A stretch of 64,000 bases of DNA from Poa pratensis (Eukaryota > Streptophyta > Magnoliopsida > Poales > Poaceae): the NCBI GenBank assembly GCA_947311845.1, contig CAMZMU010000071.1:22047236-22111235 (forward strand), given 5' to 3'. Within the stretch, counting starts at the first letter, position 1. Every line of letters starts with the position of its first letter. Positions 23,331 to 35,000 of the stretch are shown piece by piece. The position numbers were made by a program, and so were the translations under genes. The notes under the pieces are model-generated. The model worked only from the letters and a program-made list of their open reading frames with translations. It was not told the origin of the DNA and did not search any database.

Positions 23331-23435
23331 ATGGCCACCCAGTCTTACACCTCCACGCCAGCCGCCGCCGCCGCCTTCGCCGAAGGCGCCGACACTAGTT
23401 CCGCCGAGTCATGGAGCGCCGGGTGCGCACCCTGA
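23331..23435 (+). other. uORF overlapping the PPR start codon
   Basis: ATG at 23331 has an ideal context (A at -3, G at +4) and opens a 34-codon frame starting MATQSYTSTPAAAAAF. It ends at TGA 23433-23435, 22 bp past the PPR start at 23411, in another frame. It could repress PPR translation. Alternatively, an unseen frame change could make it the true N-terminal leader, since its composition suits a transit peptide. Confidence 0.5.
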
Positions 23436-25267
23436 CGCGCCTCGGCCAGCACCGGGAGGCCCTGGGCCTCCTCCGCGACGGCGACCCCTCTCCACCGCCG
23501 CACGCTCTGGCGCTACCAGCAGCGGTAATCTCCTGCGCGGCGCTATCCCTCCCCTCCGGTGTCGCGCAGATACATGCGCTCGGCTACAAGCGCGGCCTGC
23601 TCCCTTCCTCCGACGCCTACCTCCTCTCCGCGCTGCTCTCCTCCTACTCGCTCCTCGGCCTCCTCCCACGCGCCCACCAACTCCTCGACGAAATGCCCCT
23701 CGCGTCCACGCCTCCTACCACGCTCCGCACCGCCTTCAACTCCCTCATCTCCGGATGCGCGAAGCACGCGCTCCCGGCCGCCTGCTTCGCACTCTTCCGC
23801 CGCATGCGCGCCGCCGGCGTTCCCTTCGATGCCGTCACCCTCCTGGCGCTGGTCCCGGCCGCTCCTCAGAGCGTCGTGCCACAGCTCCATGCCCTTGTGG
23901 GGAAAGCAGGACTCGCCGCCGAGACCACCGTAGCCAACTGCCTCGTATCTGTGTACGCCCGCCGCGGCGCCGCCCTTGCCCGCCAGGTTTTCGACGAGAT
24001 GCCGCTGGCCTCCCGTGACCTCGTCTCCTGGAACGCCGTGATCTCGGCCCATGCCCAGAACGGCCTCGCAGTGGACGCTCTTGACCTCTACGGCCGCATG
24101 CGTGGCCACCATGGCGATGGCGTGGAGCCAGACGCCGTGACGCTTGTCAGCGTGCTCTCCTCCTGCGCCCACCTCGGCGCGCGCAGTGTAGGCCTGGGCG
24201 TTGAACGATACATGCAGGAGAGACTGCCAGGCTTCCGCACCAACCTGCAGCTTTGCAACTCGCTCATCAACTTCCATGCGCGCTGCGGCAGCTTACCCCA
24301 GGCGCAGCAGCTCTTCAACGAAATGCCCAGAAAGAGCATTGTTTCATGGACAGCGCTCATCACCGGGTATGGCATGCACGGGTATGGTGATGTTGCAATT
24401 AATCTTTTTCAGACGATGGTGTCAGAAGGCATCTGGCCAGATAATGTCGCTATGGTTGGCCTCTTGTCGGCGTGCAGCCATGCCGGGCTGTATGATGAGG
24501 GGCGCAAGTATTTCTCAGCAATGGAGAGCGCCTACCAGTTGCGACCTACAGTGGAGCACTATACGTGCATGGTGGACCTTCTTGGGCGGGCCGGGCGTCT
24601 CAAGGAGGCACGAGAACTCATCTCGTCAATGCCCATGCCAGCCGATGGTGCCGTGTGGGGTGCCCTTCTTGGGGCGTGCAAGATACATAAGAATGTGGAG
24701 ATAGGGGAGGAGGCTTTTGAGCATGTCATCAAGCTTGAGCCGAGGAACGCAGGCTACTACGTGCTCATGGCAAACATATACACCGACACAGGACAACTGG
24801 ACGGTGTGGTGAGGGTACGGTCGATGATGAAGGAGCGCGGACTCAAGAAGGAGCCTGGGTGCAGCTACATTGAACACAAGGGGAGAGTTCACCTGTTCAT
24901 GGCTGACGACCACTCACATCCGCAGGCAAAGAGGATTTACGAGCTCGTGATTAAGCTTGAACAGATGGTGAAGGAGAAGACAGATGGCACTGCAGGAACG
25001 GAGGGATGCAGGGTGGTCGAGGGGAACTCGCAGAAGGCGGCTGTGCCGTTGATGGGTTTTCACAGCGAGAAGCTTGCTGTGGCCTTTGGTTTGCTGAACG
25101 CTGATTACAGTGAGATCGTGGTGATCAAGAACCTAAGGGTGTGTGGGGACTGTCACATATTCCTAAAGAGGGTCTCTGCAATTGCCAACCGGATATTTCT
25201 TGTCAGGGACGCGAGCCGCTTTCATCGCTTTCAGGGTGGAGCATGCTCCTGCAAAGATTATTGGTGA
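23411..25267 (+). CDS. PLS-class pentatricopeptide repeat protein with DYW domain
   Basis: This intact, intronless frame of 618 residues encodes a probable organelle RNA-editing factor: PPR motifs bind the RNA and the DYW domain deaminates a specific cytidine. PPR motifs run from about residue 60 to 430 (for example FNSLISGCAKH, SWNAVISAHAQNG, SWTALITGYGMHG). The E/E+ part follows (VWGALLGACKIHKN at about 415, PGCSYIEHKGRVHLF). The DYW domain fills the end, with the deaminase HSE at about 551-553, zinc ligands CGDC at about 578-581 and the terminal CSCKDYW. All catalytic residues are present. The whole protein is closest, from memory, to Arabidopsis At3g11460 (MEF10, a mitochondrial editing factor). 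Orthology is plausible but untested. The first residues do not look like a strong transit peptide; see the overlapping uORF. The 5' half is very GC-rich, as is usual in grasses. Confidence 0.95.
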   Translation: MERRVRTLTRLGQHREALGLLRDGDPSPPPHALALPAAVISCAALSLPSGVAQIHALGYKRGLLPSSDAYLLSALLSSYSLLGLLPRAHQLLDEMPLASTPPTTLRTAFNSLISGCAKHALPAACFALFRRMRAAGVPFDAVTLLALVPAAPQSVVPQLHALVGKAGLAAETTVANCLVSVYARRGAALARQVFDEMPLASRDLVSWNAVISAHAQNGLAVDALDLYGRMRGHHGDGVEPDAVTLVSVLSSCAHLGARSVGLGVERYMQERLPGFRTNLQLCNSLINFHARCGSLPQAQQLFNEMPRKSIVSWTALITGYGMHGYGDVAINLFQTMVSEGIWPDNVAMVGLLSACSHAGLYDEGRKYFSAMESAYQLRPTVEHYTCMVDLLGRAGRLKEARELISSMPMPADGAVWGALLGACKIHKNVEIGEEAFEHVIKLEPRNAGYYVLMANIYTDTGQLDGVVRVRSMMKERGLKKEPGCSYIEHKGRVHLFMADDHSHPQAKRIYELVIKLEQMVKEKTDGTAGTEGCRVVEGNSQKAAVPLMGFHSEKLAVAFGLLNADYSEIVVIKNLRVCGDCHIFLKRVSAIANRIFLVRDASRFHRFQGGACSCKDYW

Positions 25268-25648
25268 AGAGTTTGGTGCTCACTGAATAGGGGAAGAAAT
25301 TATCTGGTTGCATCAGGAAGAAATTGAAGATGTAAGCTCGCAAGGAAGATTTCACTGCAAATCTTCAGTACTCACTGGAACAGGCTTGGTGACTAGGAGT
25401 ATATGCTATTGTACTCCACTGCAGGCATGAAAGAAGTGGGGGGTTGGATCAAGAGCGGAGAAAATAAATAGGCCTTTGGATGGCCAGTATTCTCATATCG
25501 AGATGCTGAACGGCCTGAAGATCAGGCTCCTGTATGTTCTGCACAGGGCCTGATGCATCGGCAACAGCCAGTAGAACAAACTGCTAACTTCATCGAGGAC
25601 TGCACTCTGCTCCAGATCAATCGGCATTCCCTTTAGATGCTATTGCTT

Positions 25649-25736
25649 GTGGAAGTGCAATGATCCATTCACGCCTTTGGTCCTGCTTTTTTTTTTTGTG
25701 GAAGTGCAATGATCCATTCACGCCTTTGGTCCTGCT
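25649..25736. repeat. 39-bp direct repeat separated by a T run
   Basis: The sequence GTGGAAGTGCAATGATCCAT and the next 19 bases occur identically at 25649-25687 and 25698-25736, separated only by ten T. It lies about 380 bp downstream of the PPR stop. Confidence 0.9.
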
Positions 25737-25848
25737 GATGCATGACCAATTGTCAATGACCCCTATTTGAGAAAATGGCGTGGCAACGCCAGATCTTTGA
25801 CCAAAGGTGGTTCGGGAGTACACCAGCAAATAGTCTCGAGATCTCTAA

Positions 25849-26045
25849 CTAATTGGCGACGTTTGGTCAGCTGTTTAGCCCACTGTATTGTTGGTAAATA
25901 AATAAAAATATGCTACGGTCTTTTGCATCTGAATGACTGAATGTGTTACAGAAGGGAAATATTTTGATCGAAGACAGATTTTTTTCTAAGAGAAAGACAC
26001 AAATGTTGACTAGAGATGTGGCGCTGCTCAATCTGGGGCCTGGGG
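25849..26045. other. Intergenic, nothing recognised
   Basis: Short AT-rich stretch between the PPR 3' region and the LINE insertion. Confidence 0.5.
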
Positions 26046-26061
26046 GGTGTTAGTCAGTGCT

Positions 26062-28472
26062 TATTTTGAACTGGAAACTATATATTAAACTAGACGTGCT
26101 GCACAGCAGTATCGCTGGCCAGCAAACTGATTACAAATGCAGGGGTAGCGTCCGTCCAGAGGGATGACGGAGCACTGTCCTCATAGCCAAACTTAGCCAT
26201 TCTATGGGCTACCTTGTTGCATTCTCGACGGCAGAACACAAAATCTACTGAATCAAAGTGCAGATGACATAAGCTGCGAGCTTCACGGAAGAGGACGCCT
26301 GTATCAGCCAGCTCGTATATTCCATACTTGATTGCTGTTATCAGTGTGTTGCAATCAGACTCGAAAATCACTCTGAAGATACCCAAACCTGCAGTGGCCT
26401 CCATAGCAATGATACATGCTTCTGCCTCTCCTTGAAGAGCGCTCCTAAGGTGATTCAATTTGCCTGCACCCCCCGCGATGAACTCGCCTGTGTCAGAGCG
26501 GATGGCATCAAAGTTGATTTTCCTGTACAAATGATGCATCAAAGTTGATTTTCACACAGCCAGCTGGTGGAGGTTCCCATCTGCATTCGGGCCGTTGCAC
26601 AAGACGCACTGGTCTCTCCTCGGAGGCAAACTCCTGGCAGTGTTTATTGATACGCTGGCATGTATCCGCAATCGATTTCAGGACCTCCCCGGCGTTCACT
26701 TTGTTGCGTGTGTTCCACCAGTCCCACAGGGTCACCACCACCTTATCCTGCTGTTGCTTTGGAAGGCTCTGAATCTTGTCCATGACTGTCCGAACGTCAC
26801 TACATTCAACAAGTTGCAGTCTAACAGGTTCCAAATCGAGCTGTCTCCAGACTTGCTTGACAAATTTGCACTTAAGGAATATGTGGCCTCCGTCTTCATC
26901 AAGTTTTCTGCAGACTGGGCAAAGAGTATCAAGATCCACGCCCTTCCTCTGAATGTTTTTCCGAGTTGGCAAACTGTTGTGTGCAAAGCGCCAGAGGAAA
27001 ATCTTAATCTTGCCCGGTAACTCCATACTCCATAGGTCCTTCCACTTAGGAGTCGCAGTATGGCTAATGGTGGATGAACTTGCATCCCTCTGTAGTTTAG
27101 TATCTCTGATACTGACTCCAAGGCGGTAAGCTGACTTGACGCTGAAGACACCTTTATTATCGAAATGCCACGCCATCCAGTCCTCCATATCAGGGTGAAG
27201 AGGGATAGCTAAAATGTCTCGGGTGTCTTCCTCAGTGAAATTGTCTCTGATGTGCTCCTCATCCCACGTTTGTGTGATCGGGTTGATCAGCTCGCTGACA
27301 GTGATGATGATAGACCGACCACGCGTAGCCACTGGTCTTCTAGTGGCACCCCTTGGGATCCACGGGTCCGACCAGGCATTGATGTTTTCTCCATCCCCGA
27401 CCCGCCACATAACCCCTTCTTTCAGTAGCTCTAGTCCTGAGAGGATGCTGCGCCATGTATAGGACATGCCAGATAGTGGTTTCGCCTCCAGAATTAGCTG
27501 TTCGGGAAATACCGAGCCTTGAGAACAGTTGCACATAGGGAGTCAGGATGTTGCAGAATTCTCCAGCACTGCCGAGAGAGCATAGCACGATTGAAAATAT
27601 GAAGTTCTCGGAACCCTAAGCCTCCGGCCTCCTTTGCTCACGTCATTCTTTCCCATCCTACCCAATGGCATTTTTCTTTCCCATCCTGCTGACTCCAGCA
27701 ATACCGATAGATCATGCTGCTCTCTTCACAAAGTTTCTTCGTAAGGTCGAAACACGACATCGCATATGTAGGTATTGCTTGTGCTACTGCCTTTATCAGG
27801 ACCTCTTTTCCAGCCTTGGATAACAAGCGTTCCTTCCAACCTTGGATTCGTCGCCAGATTTTTTCTTTGAGATACTCAAACTTTACTCTTAGAATGACCC
27901 AAATGTACCGGCAGGCCCAAATACCTCAGGTTTTGAGATTCCCTCGGAATACCCAGCACGTTCAGGATTGCATTTTTGGTTCTTGCTCTAGTGCCCTTAC
28001 TGAAAAAGGCCGAAGACTTGTCTTTATTAATCATTTGTCCAGATTGAGCCTCATAGAGGGCAAGGATCTCCAGCAATTTGTTCGGATTCTCGGTCTTGGC
28101 CTTCATAATAATCAATGAATCGTCAGCAAAAAAGAGATGGTTAATCTTGGAGGTTTCGGCGCAAATCTTCACCCCTTCAATTGACCCATCAGCTTCCGCC
28201 TTCTGTAGGAAACTGAAAAAGCCTCTGCACATATGATGAACAAATATGGTGACAAAGGGTCTCCTTGTCTCGGGCCACGCTCTGGTAAGAAAAGTTCCGA
28301 GAGCCCACCATTTATCTTCACTCTATATGAGACAGACCGTACACACTTCATGATCAACTCTATCCAGTGGGGGTGTAAAACCCATCCTCTCCATCATTTT
28401 CTCTAGAAAATTCCACTCAACCCGATCGTAGGCTTTGCTCATATCCAGCTTGCACATATGATGACCAAATAT
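26062..28472 (-). mobile_element. 5'-truncated L1-like LINE with 16-bp target duplication
   Basis: GGTGTTAGTCAGTGCT occurs at 26046-26061 and 28473-28488, exactly flanking a minus-strand LINE fragment of about 2.4 kb. It starts within the reverse-transcriptase domain and runs to an A/T-rich 3' end (minus sense ends CAGTTCAAAATA) without a long poly-A. The long flanking duplication and 5' truncation are the usual products of target-primed reverse transcription. Confidence 0.9.
26090..28465 (-). pseudogene. LINE ORF2 remnant (RT, zf-RVT, RNase H-like)
   Basis: Reading on the minus strand, 28465-28357 has the RT block KLDMSKAYDRVEWNFLEKMM. 28357-28170 has the RGPRQGDPLSPYLFIICAEAF block. 28232-27876 has the catalytic FADDS and the downstream LRYLGLPVH block. 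27826-27638 has the AIPTYAMSCF connection. 27536-26508 holds the zf-RVT zinc-binding region (LWRFAHNSLPTRKNI, CPVCRKLDEDGGHIFLKCKF). 26542-26090 holds an RNase H-like domain (KINFDA, ALQGEAEA, FESDCN, VDFVFCRRECNKVAHRMA). Frames are interrupted by several stops and shifts. A 31-bp tandem duplication at about 26503-26560 shifts the frame at the start of the RNase H-like domain. The endonuclease and ORF1 are absent. Confidence 0.9.
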
Positions 28473-28488
28473 GGTGTTAGTCAGTGCT

Positions 28489-29017
28489 AGTTGACAGTGA
28501 ATATGTCTTGTCTGGCATGGGACGCCTGCAGGGAAGAAGATAAAAGCAATACCGTCGTTGCATTCTTGTACTACTGCACTTACAGTTACCGGGATAGCCA
28601 GACCAGGAACACTAGGAAAGCAGCAGCGTCAGGTACATTTATGCTTTGCTGAGAAAGCAGGCCAGCTAGGCCGCCGATGCAGGAGTACCTAACTGACCAC
28701 CCGCACATGCGTTAGCTTCGTCGAGTGCTGCCAACCAGCTTAGTTTGATCGTTCAAAAAAAATTGTACAGACCACCACGGAAAACAATCAAAGCTCAGAA
28801 AAATGGACGCAAGCAAAGCCATATATTAATGGAACAGTTCAGGCACTGTGCCAGTCATATACATAAATCTCCTGACCTGTCGTATTGTGAAGTAACACAG
28901 TGGGCAAAATCATGTCCATATAAATGATTGGGCTAGTTTACAAATGGGGGATCTCCTAGACAGAGCAGAAAAAAAAGGAAAAAATTCATCCTTGTACAAC
29001 AACTGTGTCATGGCACT
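28489..29017. other. Intergenic and 3' flank of the SCY1-like gene
   Basis: No coding sequence or repeat was recognised. The part next to 29018 should contain the 3' UTR of the minus-strand SCY1-like gene. Confidence 0.4.
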
Positions 29018-32000
29018 CTACATCCCAGTTGAGGAAGTCCTTCCTATTCTTTGAGCACCAAGTTTTGGTTGTGCTGGCTTCCCTCGGCCCCTACCTGATG
29101 ACGCTAGAGGCCTAGCTTTAGTTGCCGGCGGGGGTGCTGCGATGGCACCCCATAGGTCGTCACTGTTCGCTGCTGCTGGCTTCAAAGGCCTCCCAGATGA
29201 TTTTGGCGGAGGTGCCGCTATTGAACCCCAGAGGTCATCGTCGTCATTGTGTGATACCGAGGGTTTGATGTCTGCAGACTTCGATGCGCTTTTGGGTGCT
29301 GGAACCGCCGTAGGACCCCATTGAGCATCCTCTTCTGCTTTTGGTGCCATAGCTGGATTCGATCTCGATGAACTTGGAACTATGGTTGACAGAATCGAAT
29401 AGAGATAATAAATTAATCGTTAAGTGCTTTAGCAGAGCAGCGCATGTCCTTGAGTTATTACAAATGAACCATAAAACTTACTTGGTTGCTTGGGTTGCAC
29501 CACCGGACGCTTCTGAGCAGCATGTATGTTAGAAAGAAGAGATGGTGGTGACTTCTCCTCAAATGGATCTACATCATCCCATCCTTCTTGATCGCTACCA
29601 TTCCCTTCCTGGTTATCGTTCTCGAGCTCACCCCATCCATCTACGGAGGAGCTTGCTAATGCTGGTGCAGTTTGATCGAAAGAGTTTGATGTGGATGGTG
29701 CATATGCTACTGGGCAGAGGGAGTATCTGCGGCAATATAATTAACCGAACATGAGGATTCACATGCATTGTAACATATGTACAACTTTTCTAAATCCTTG
29801 TTCCGAACAATTACACCTTATCTTCTAACCATTATAAGCCCTCCATTTTTGTGCAAGTAATGATAACTGAGCTCAAAACTATCCAGGATTAAAACAATTT
29901 AGCAAATGACTAATACCTGATGTGACACTGGGGGATGCTGAAACTTGAGAGTTACTGGCATTTGCAGTAGATACTGGACCATGGTCGGCAGGTTTTCCCT
30001 TCTGAGTAATAGAACTCATGGCCCACCTGAATATAAATGTGTTCTAGTAAATAATTTAATTGCATACAAAACAGAAAAAACTTAAGATAAACTGCACAAA
30101 CATAAGTATAGCTTCAAGACAGCTGTAGAAGCATACAGCATTATGGCTGCATTTGTAAGCGCAGCCGCTAACTAAGACTGGAATTAGTTAGAATTTTCTG
30201 CTTTTGTACACATTAGCTAGAGTACATAAAAAAAATCCTAATCTTTAAAGGCTGACCCAAGTTCTTAGATCCCACAGCACAATGCAGCACAACATTGACA
30301 CGGTCGTTGGAAAAAAAACATTGATATAGTTGTCCTAACTGGTTGTTTCGTAGCAACCATGGCCGGTGAGTCAAGCATGCTTGCAATAAACACATTCAGT
30401 ATTATGGGCTACGTAAGTTTATATGTAAAAAATTAATACATAACGGTTTGCATTGGCCAGTAGCTTAAGCATCAGCACAAGTAAAGAGATCTACGTAGTG
30501 TGGGACACTTCTGTTGTGAATGATAGTTCACAATTGGATAAATGCCGTATAGACTATCAAATGGCATGGCTTCACTGGAGATCTCAAGGAATAAGAACAT
30601 AGATTATTTGGGAGAAACGGAAAACTGATTCTTCTTTACTCCGACCACATGTTACAGTGCATATTCTTTTATAGGCTTGATTCAACTTGTTGCCTAAGAC
30701 GTGGACTCTACCTCTAGCAATCCAAACAAACCTAAACTATATCTCTAGCGATCTGCAAACTCTTTCTCTCGCAATCCAATCTAACTCAAGCTCTATCTCT
30801 GGTGGAACTTCACTAGTACAAGGAATATATCTATAAGGAAACAAACCCAACTAACAAGAACAATATGATTTTCAAATGAAAAAGGGTGACAGCTGTTCTT
30901 ATCCTTAATTTCTAACTACGCTGTCCCAGTAGGTACATGGCAACAGTGCTTGGCGTTCTACTACACGTTACTTCAGCATGCCTTCAAATCTAAAAAACAG
31001 AATTGATTTGACTAACCATGACAGGCCAAACTTAGCATTTTATTTCCATTTTGGAAGCTGGGGTAGACATAGCTTACAACAGATTTCCCCGGTCATTATT
31101 TTGCCCGTCCCCTTTGTTTGAAAATTCCCCCTGGTATTAATGTGTCCAAACTCTTAACTTTGAAATAGATACAAAATTGTTTTTCAGATTTGAGTTTTTA
31201 ACACATACTAGATGCAGTTCTGATAATTTTTTAGATGTTTCAAAACGAGTTGAGTTGAGCTAATCTGGTTTACCACACATGTAGGTGCTGAACTGTAAGA
31301 CATAAAAAGTAAATCTCCCATGTGACGATTGGAACATGTGACAGCTTACCCAAGCAAACCAGTATTTCCTGGCTTTAACTGAACACCAGTAGATTCGGCT
31401 GCCCTGTTGTCTCCCGTATTAAGCTATAAAAAACACAATGCAGCAAAGAAAATCAAAATATAAGAACAGGAGCATCAATAAAGGATATAGATGTATTTCT
31501 GTTAGCACCATAGCAGAGAACCTTATCACAACAATGATTTAGACATAAATGAATGTATTTTTAGAGCACTTTAGGCTTAGGATGCAATAAATCGTACATG
31601 TACAGTATTAAAATATCATTGCTACAGTCTACTTCCTCTATTTTACCAGATCCATCACCAGCCGACCATGTTCATAGACCACGGAAATACTAGGCGTAAG
31701 AAAGTATTAATGATAAATGAACATGCATATGGCATGTATTTTGTACTCCCTCCGTTCCACAATGTAAGATGTTCTAGCTAGCTCACATGTTGGCTAGGTG
31801 CAAACCCAAATGAGTGTACATACACATTAAAACATGTCCACATACATCTAGATACATGTGAATGTGGACAAAAGTTAAAACATCTTATATTTAGGAACGG
31901 AGGGAGTACAAACGAGCAAAGTACTCTATTTATTTTGAAATTTCAAAAGGGTGGTCTTAATATGGACATGCCACGAAAATACAAAATTTTACACGCAACT

Positions 32001-35000
32001 TCAAACATGTAACCATTTCCATGTGTGAAATTTTCAAAAACACAGGTTTTTTTTAAGGTTCAGGTGAGCCAGTGTTTGAGTTTATAGCAAATAGTGTAGT
32101 AAAACAGTTGTAGTGGACTCATAGTAAGCCAGATGTGCTACCTTTTCATGATGTTGTTTTGCTATTTGCAAGAATTGATCAACAGCCTGGAAAGCCTTGG
32201 TCCTCACATCGCTATAAAACCATTGGATGGATTAATTGAAAGATCAGATGATACAAAATATAAGTACAGTAAGAAATAAACCAACGGGTTGCAACACATG
32301 ATGAACAAAACATTTTTCCACCTTGCCGTTGACCACTTAGGTTGTTAAATTTCATATTCAGATGTATAGCAACTTTTTGTCCAGAGTGAAATATGCCAGG
32401 ATTTCTTTAAACATATTGTGCATCTAGTGCCCAATTGATGTCTCTAAGTTGTTCCTCGTGTGACAGCTAAAGGTTGTAAATTACCTGTCTGGGTCAAATG
32501 TAAGGACAACAATGTTAGGCAGTATACGAGTTGCAATCTCTGTCATTTCATAGTACGAACTTGTAACACTCAGCGCCATGATTCCTGGCAAGGTAAAATA
32601 ATGATTGATAGTTGGTCACAATAATAAATGGAAGAATGCTCTATCAATAGTACAACAGCACATGTGCTCAGGTTAATGTACCAGCTGCTCGAGCGGGAGG
32701 GAAGGTATCTCGTAATGCACGAACTGTGAATGCATTGATCAATACTCGCTTCCTAGTCTGTAAGAATCACAAAGCCATGTTAGCGAAGACATTATGCTTA
32801 CTAAGCTATTGTTATGTTCCCAGGCTTCTACAGAAGGGAATGCAGAAGTTGCACTATCAATCAATCAAGGTTCAAAAAAGCGGTTTAAAGCGTATGCTTA
32901 AGCGCAAAAGCGAGCGCATCGTTCGCAAAACGCTTCGCTTTGGGCCTGAGCGGCCCATTAAGCGTCGAGCGGTAAAAAGCGGTCCGCTTTCTTCTTCGCG
33001 TAGGCTTCCTCGTCCTGGAGCGGCGCAGAAGCGAAGAAACGCGGTGGCTGAGCGCTAGACCTCGATGGTAGTCGGCGGTGGGAGATGAAAAATTGGGAGG
33101 GGAAATAGAGGGAAACGGCATAAGAGAGAGAGAGGGAAACTGATAGTTAGGGTTAGGAATCCCCCCAATCGACCACTTCCACTCTCGGGTCGAGAGAGAA
33201 CAGAGGGAGGCGGCGCCATTGGAGCTCCCAAGCGCCTCCGGTCAAGCTCCTCCCACGCCGCCGTTCAAGTTCCTCTCCAGCCGCCGGTTTGATCTGCTCA
33301 CTCCTCTCCTCCTCCTTCTTGTGCGCCGGCCGCCGGGTAGATCTACCCCCTCGGCCTGGATGCCGCCCCGACCTGGAACTTATCCTCCGCCACTCCTCGC
33401 TCCGACGTGACCTCGCCACCTCGCCGCCTCAGGTAATTCCTACTCCTGTGCACTTGCCTTCTCTTTCGATTTGGAGGCAGAGCGGGTTGTGCGTGGAGGA
33501 CTAGCAGTTTGTGCTGGAGCATGGGGTGTGCGGGGCAGCGAGGAGCGAGCCTGTCGATTTGGTGTGAGGCTGTGTGTGCTGGACTGCTGGGTGCCTAGGT
33601 GCGTGTATGGCAGAGGGGCTTGTCGTGTGTGTTTGGCTGTGTGCTGCTGCTGGGTGTGCTGGCAGAGAGGTTTTGTGTGTGCGCTCCACATTCTTCCTTC
33701 AAAAATAGCATTACAGGTTTAGTATATATAAAATACAAGTATTTTAGGCTAATGTATGCCTAAAATTGCTTCCCTATTTTTCTCTCCGTACATGTCCGTA
33801 CAAAACGCTTAAGCACCGCTTAAGCTCGTTTAAGCTGTAGTTCCTCTGATCGGAGCCTTACCGCTCGCTTACCGCTTTTTTGAACCTTGCAATCAATAAA
33901 AGATTTTAAGCTTACTAAGCTTGCTCCTAGACATTGTTATGTTCCCATTTTGGCGCAAATTGTGCTTTTCTGGTATTTACCAACAAACAGCTATTTTCTT
34001 TTGGTCTTCTTTTTATTTTTATATATTAACCAGCCAGTGTTCAAAAGAAAATTGAACCCTGCTCATGGAGACAAAAAGGCTAGGAAAATATCCAGGATTT
34101 AGAAACTTAAAAAATGGTGATCAAAATTTCCCTAGATCTAGAATTGAGAGACCACTTCTAAGGGAAAACTAGCAATAAAAGCAAACAACAAAAGGTCTGA
34201 GACAAACCCCATCATTCATGTAATTTGAAATATTCCCAAGAAGAATTGTAGTGTTTGTCCGGATTGCAGGTTCTTCATCCACCTGAAGACAAACAACAAT
34301 GCTTTTAGTACAGCTCTAGTATAAACTTCTCATATCAAAGAAGGAATCAGTGGGTTTAAAAAATAATTAGAAAAAACACCACCTGGAGCTTAGAGAGATA
34401 CTTCAAGAGAGATCCTGAGATTGTACGCTGAGATAACTACAGTGACAGAACAGCTGATTAGCGCAAAAAAAAGGACATGATCAAACTATTCAATGAAACA
34501 AGCCTAAGATGGTAAATCTAGTCAAACAGACATGATCAAACAAAACATAGGCCCAACATGAAAGTTCCATGCAACTCACTTTTGGTGCCAATACAAGCAT
34601 TGACTTCAATGTCAGTTCACGGAGAAAAGAAGAAGTATCAGAGAACCCGGTGGCAACATGAGGAAAAACCTGCAAATACATTAGAGACTCCTGTCAAATG
34701 CCAACATTCGAAAAACAAAAGCAACATCCGTATAAAAAAAGATCACATACCTGTTCATCAACTGTTTGTGCTGCCAATGACTCTCCAAACTGATCTATGT
34801 GCTGCAAAAGACTAACTCGGATAGCTCGGTCATTTGAAGCAAAAAGCTTCACAATAGTCGGCAAAACCTGAAAAGGGCCAGTATTCCAACTGTGTAAGAA
34901 GGCATGAAACCATCTTTGTTGGATGGGCAAGACTAACATGTACTGAGTGAAAGTAAAATAAATTATGACAAACCTTGGTACTAAATTGGTCAGCTGGAAG

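Noticed and set aside
23543..24277. 244-codon minus-strand frame
   Set aside because: Antisense shadow of the PPR gene, low complexity.
29482..29733. Premature stop or frameshift in exon 20 of the SCY1-like gene
   Set aside because: It appears only if GCCGCAG is used as acceptor; the next acceptor GCCCAG 15 bp downstream keeps the frame and removes the TAG.
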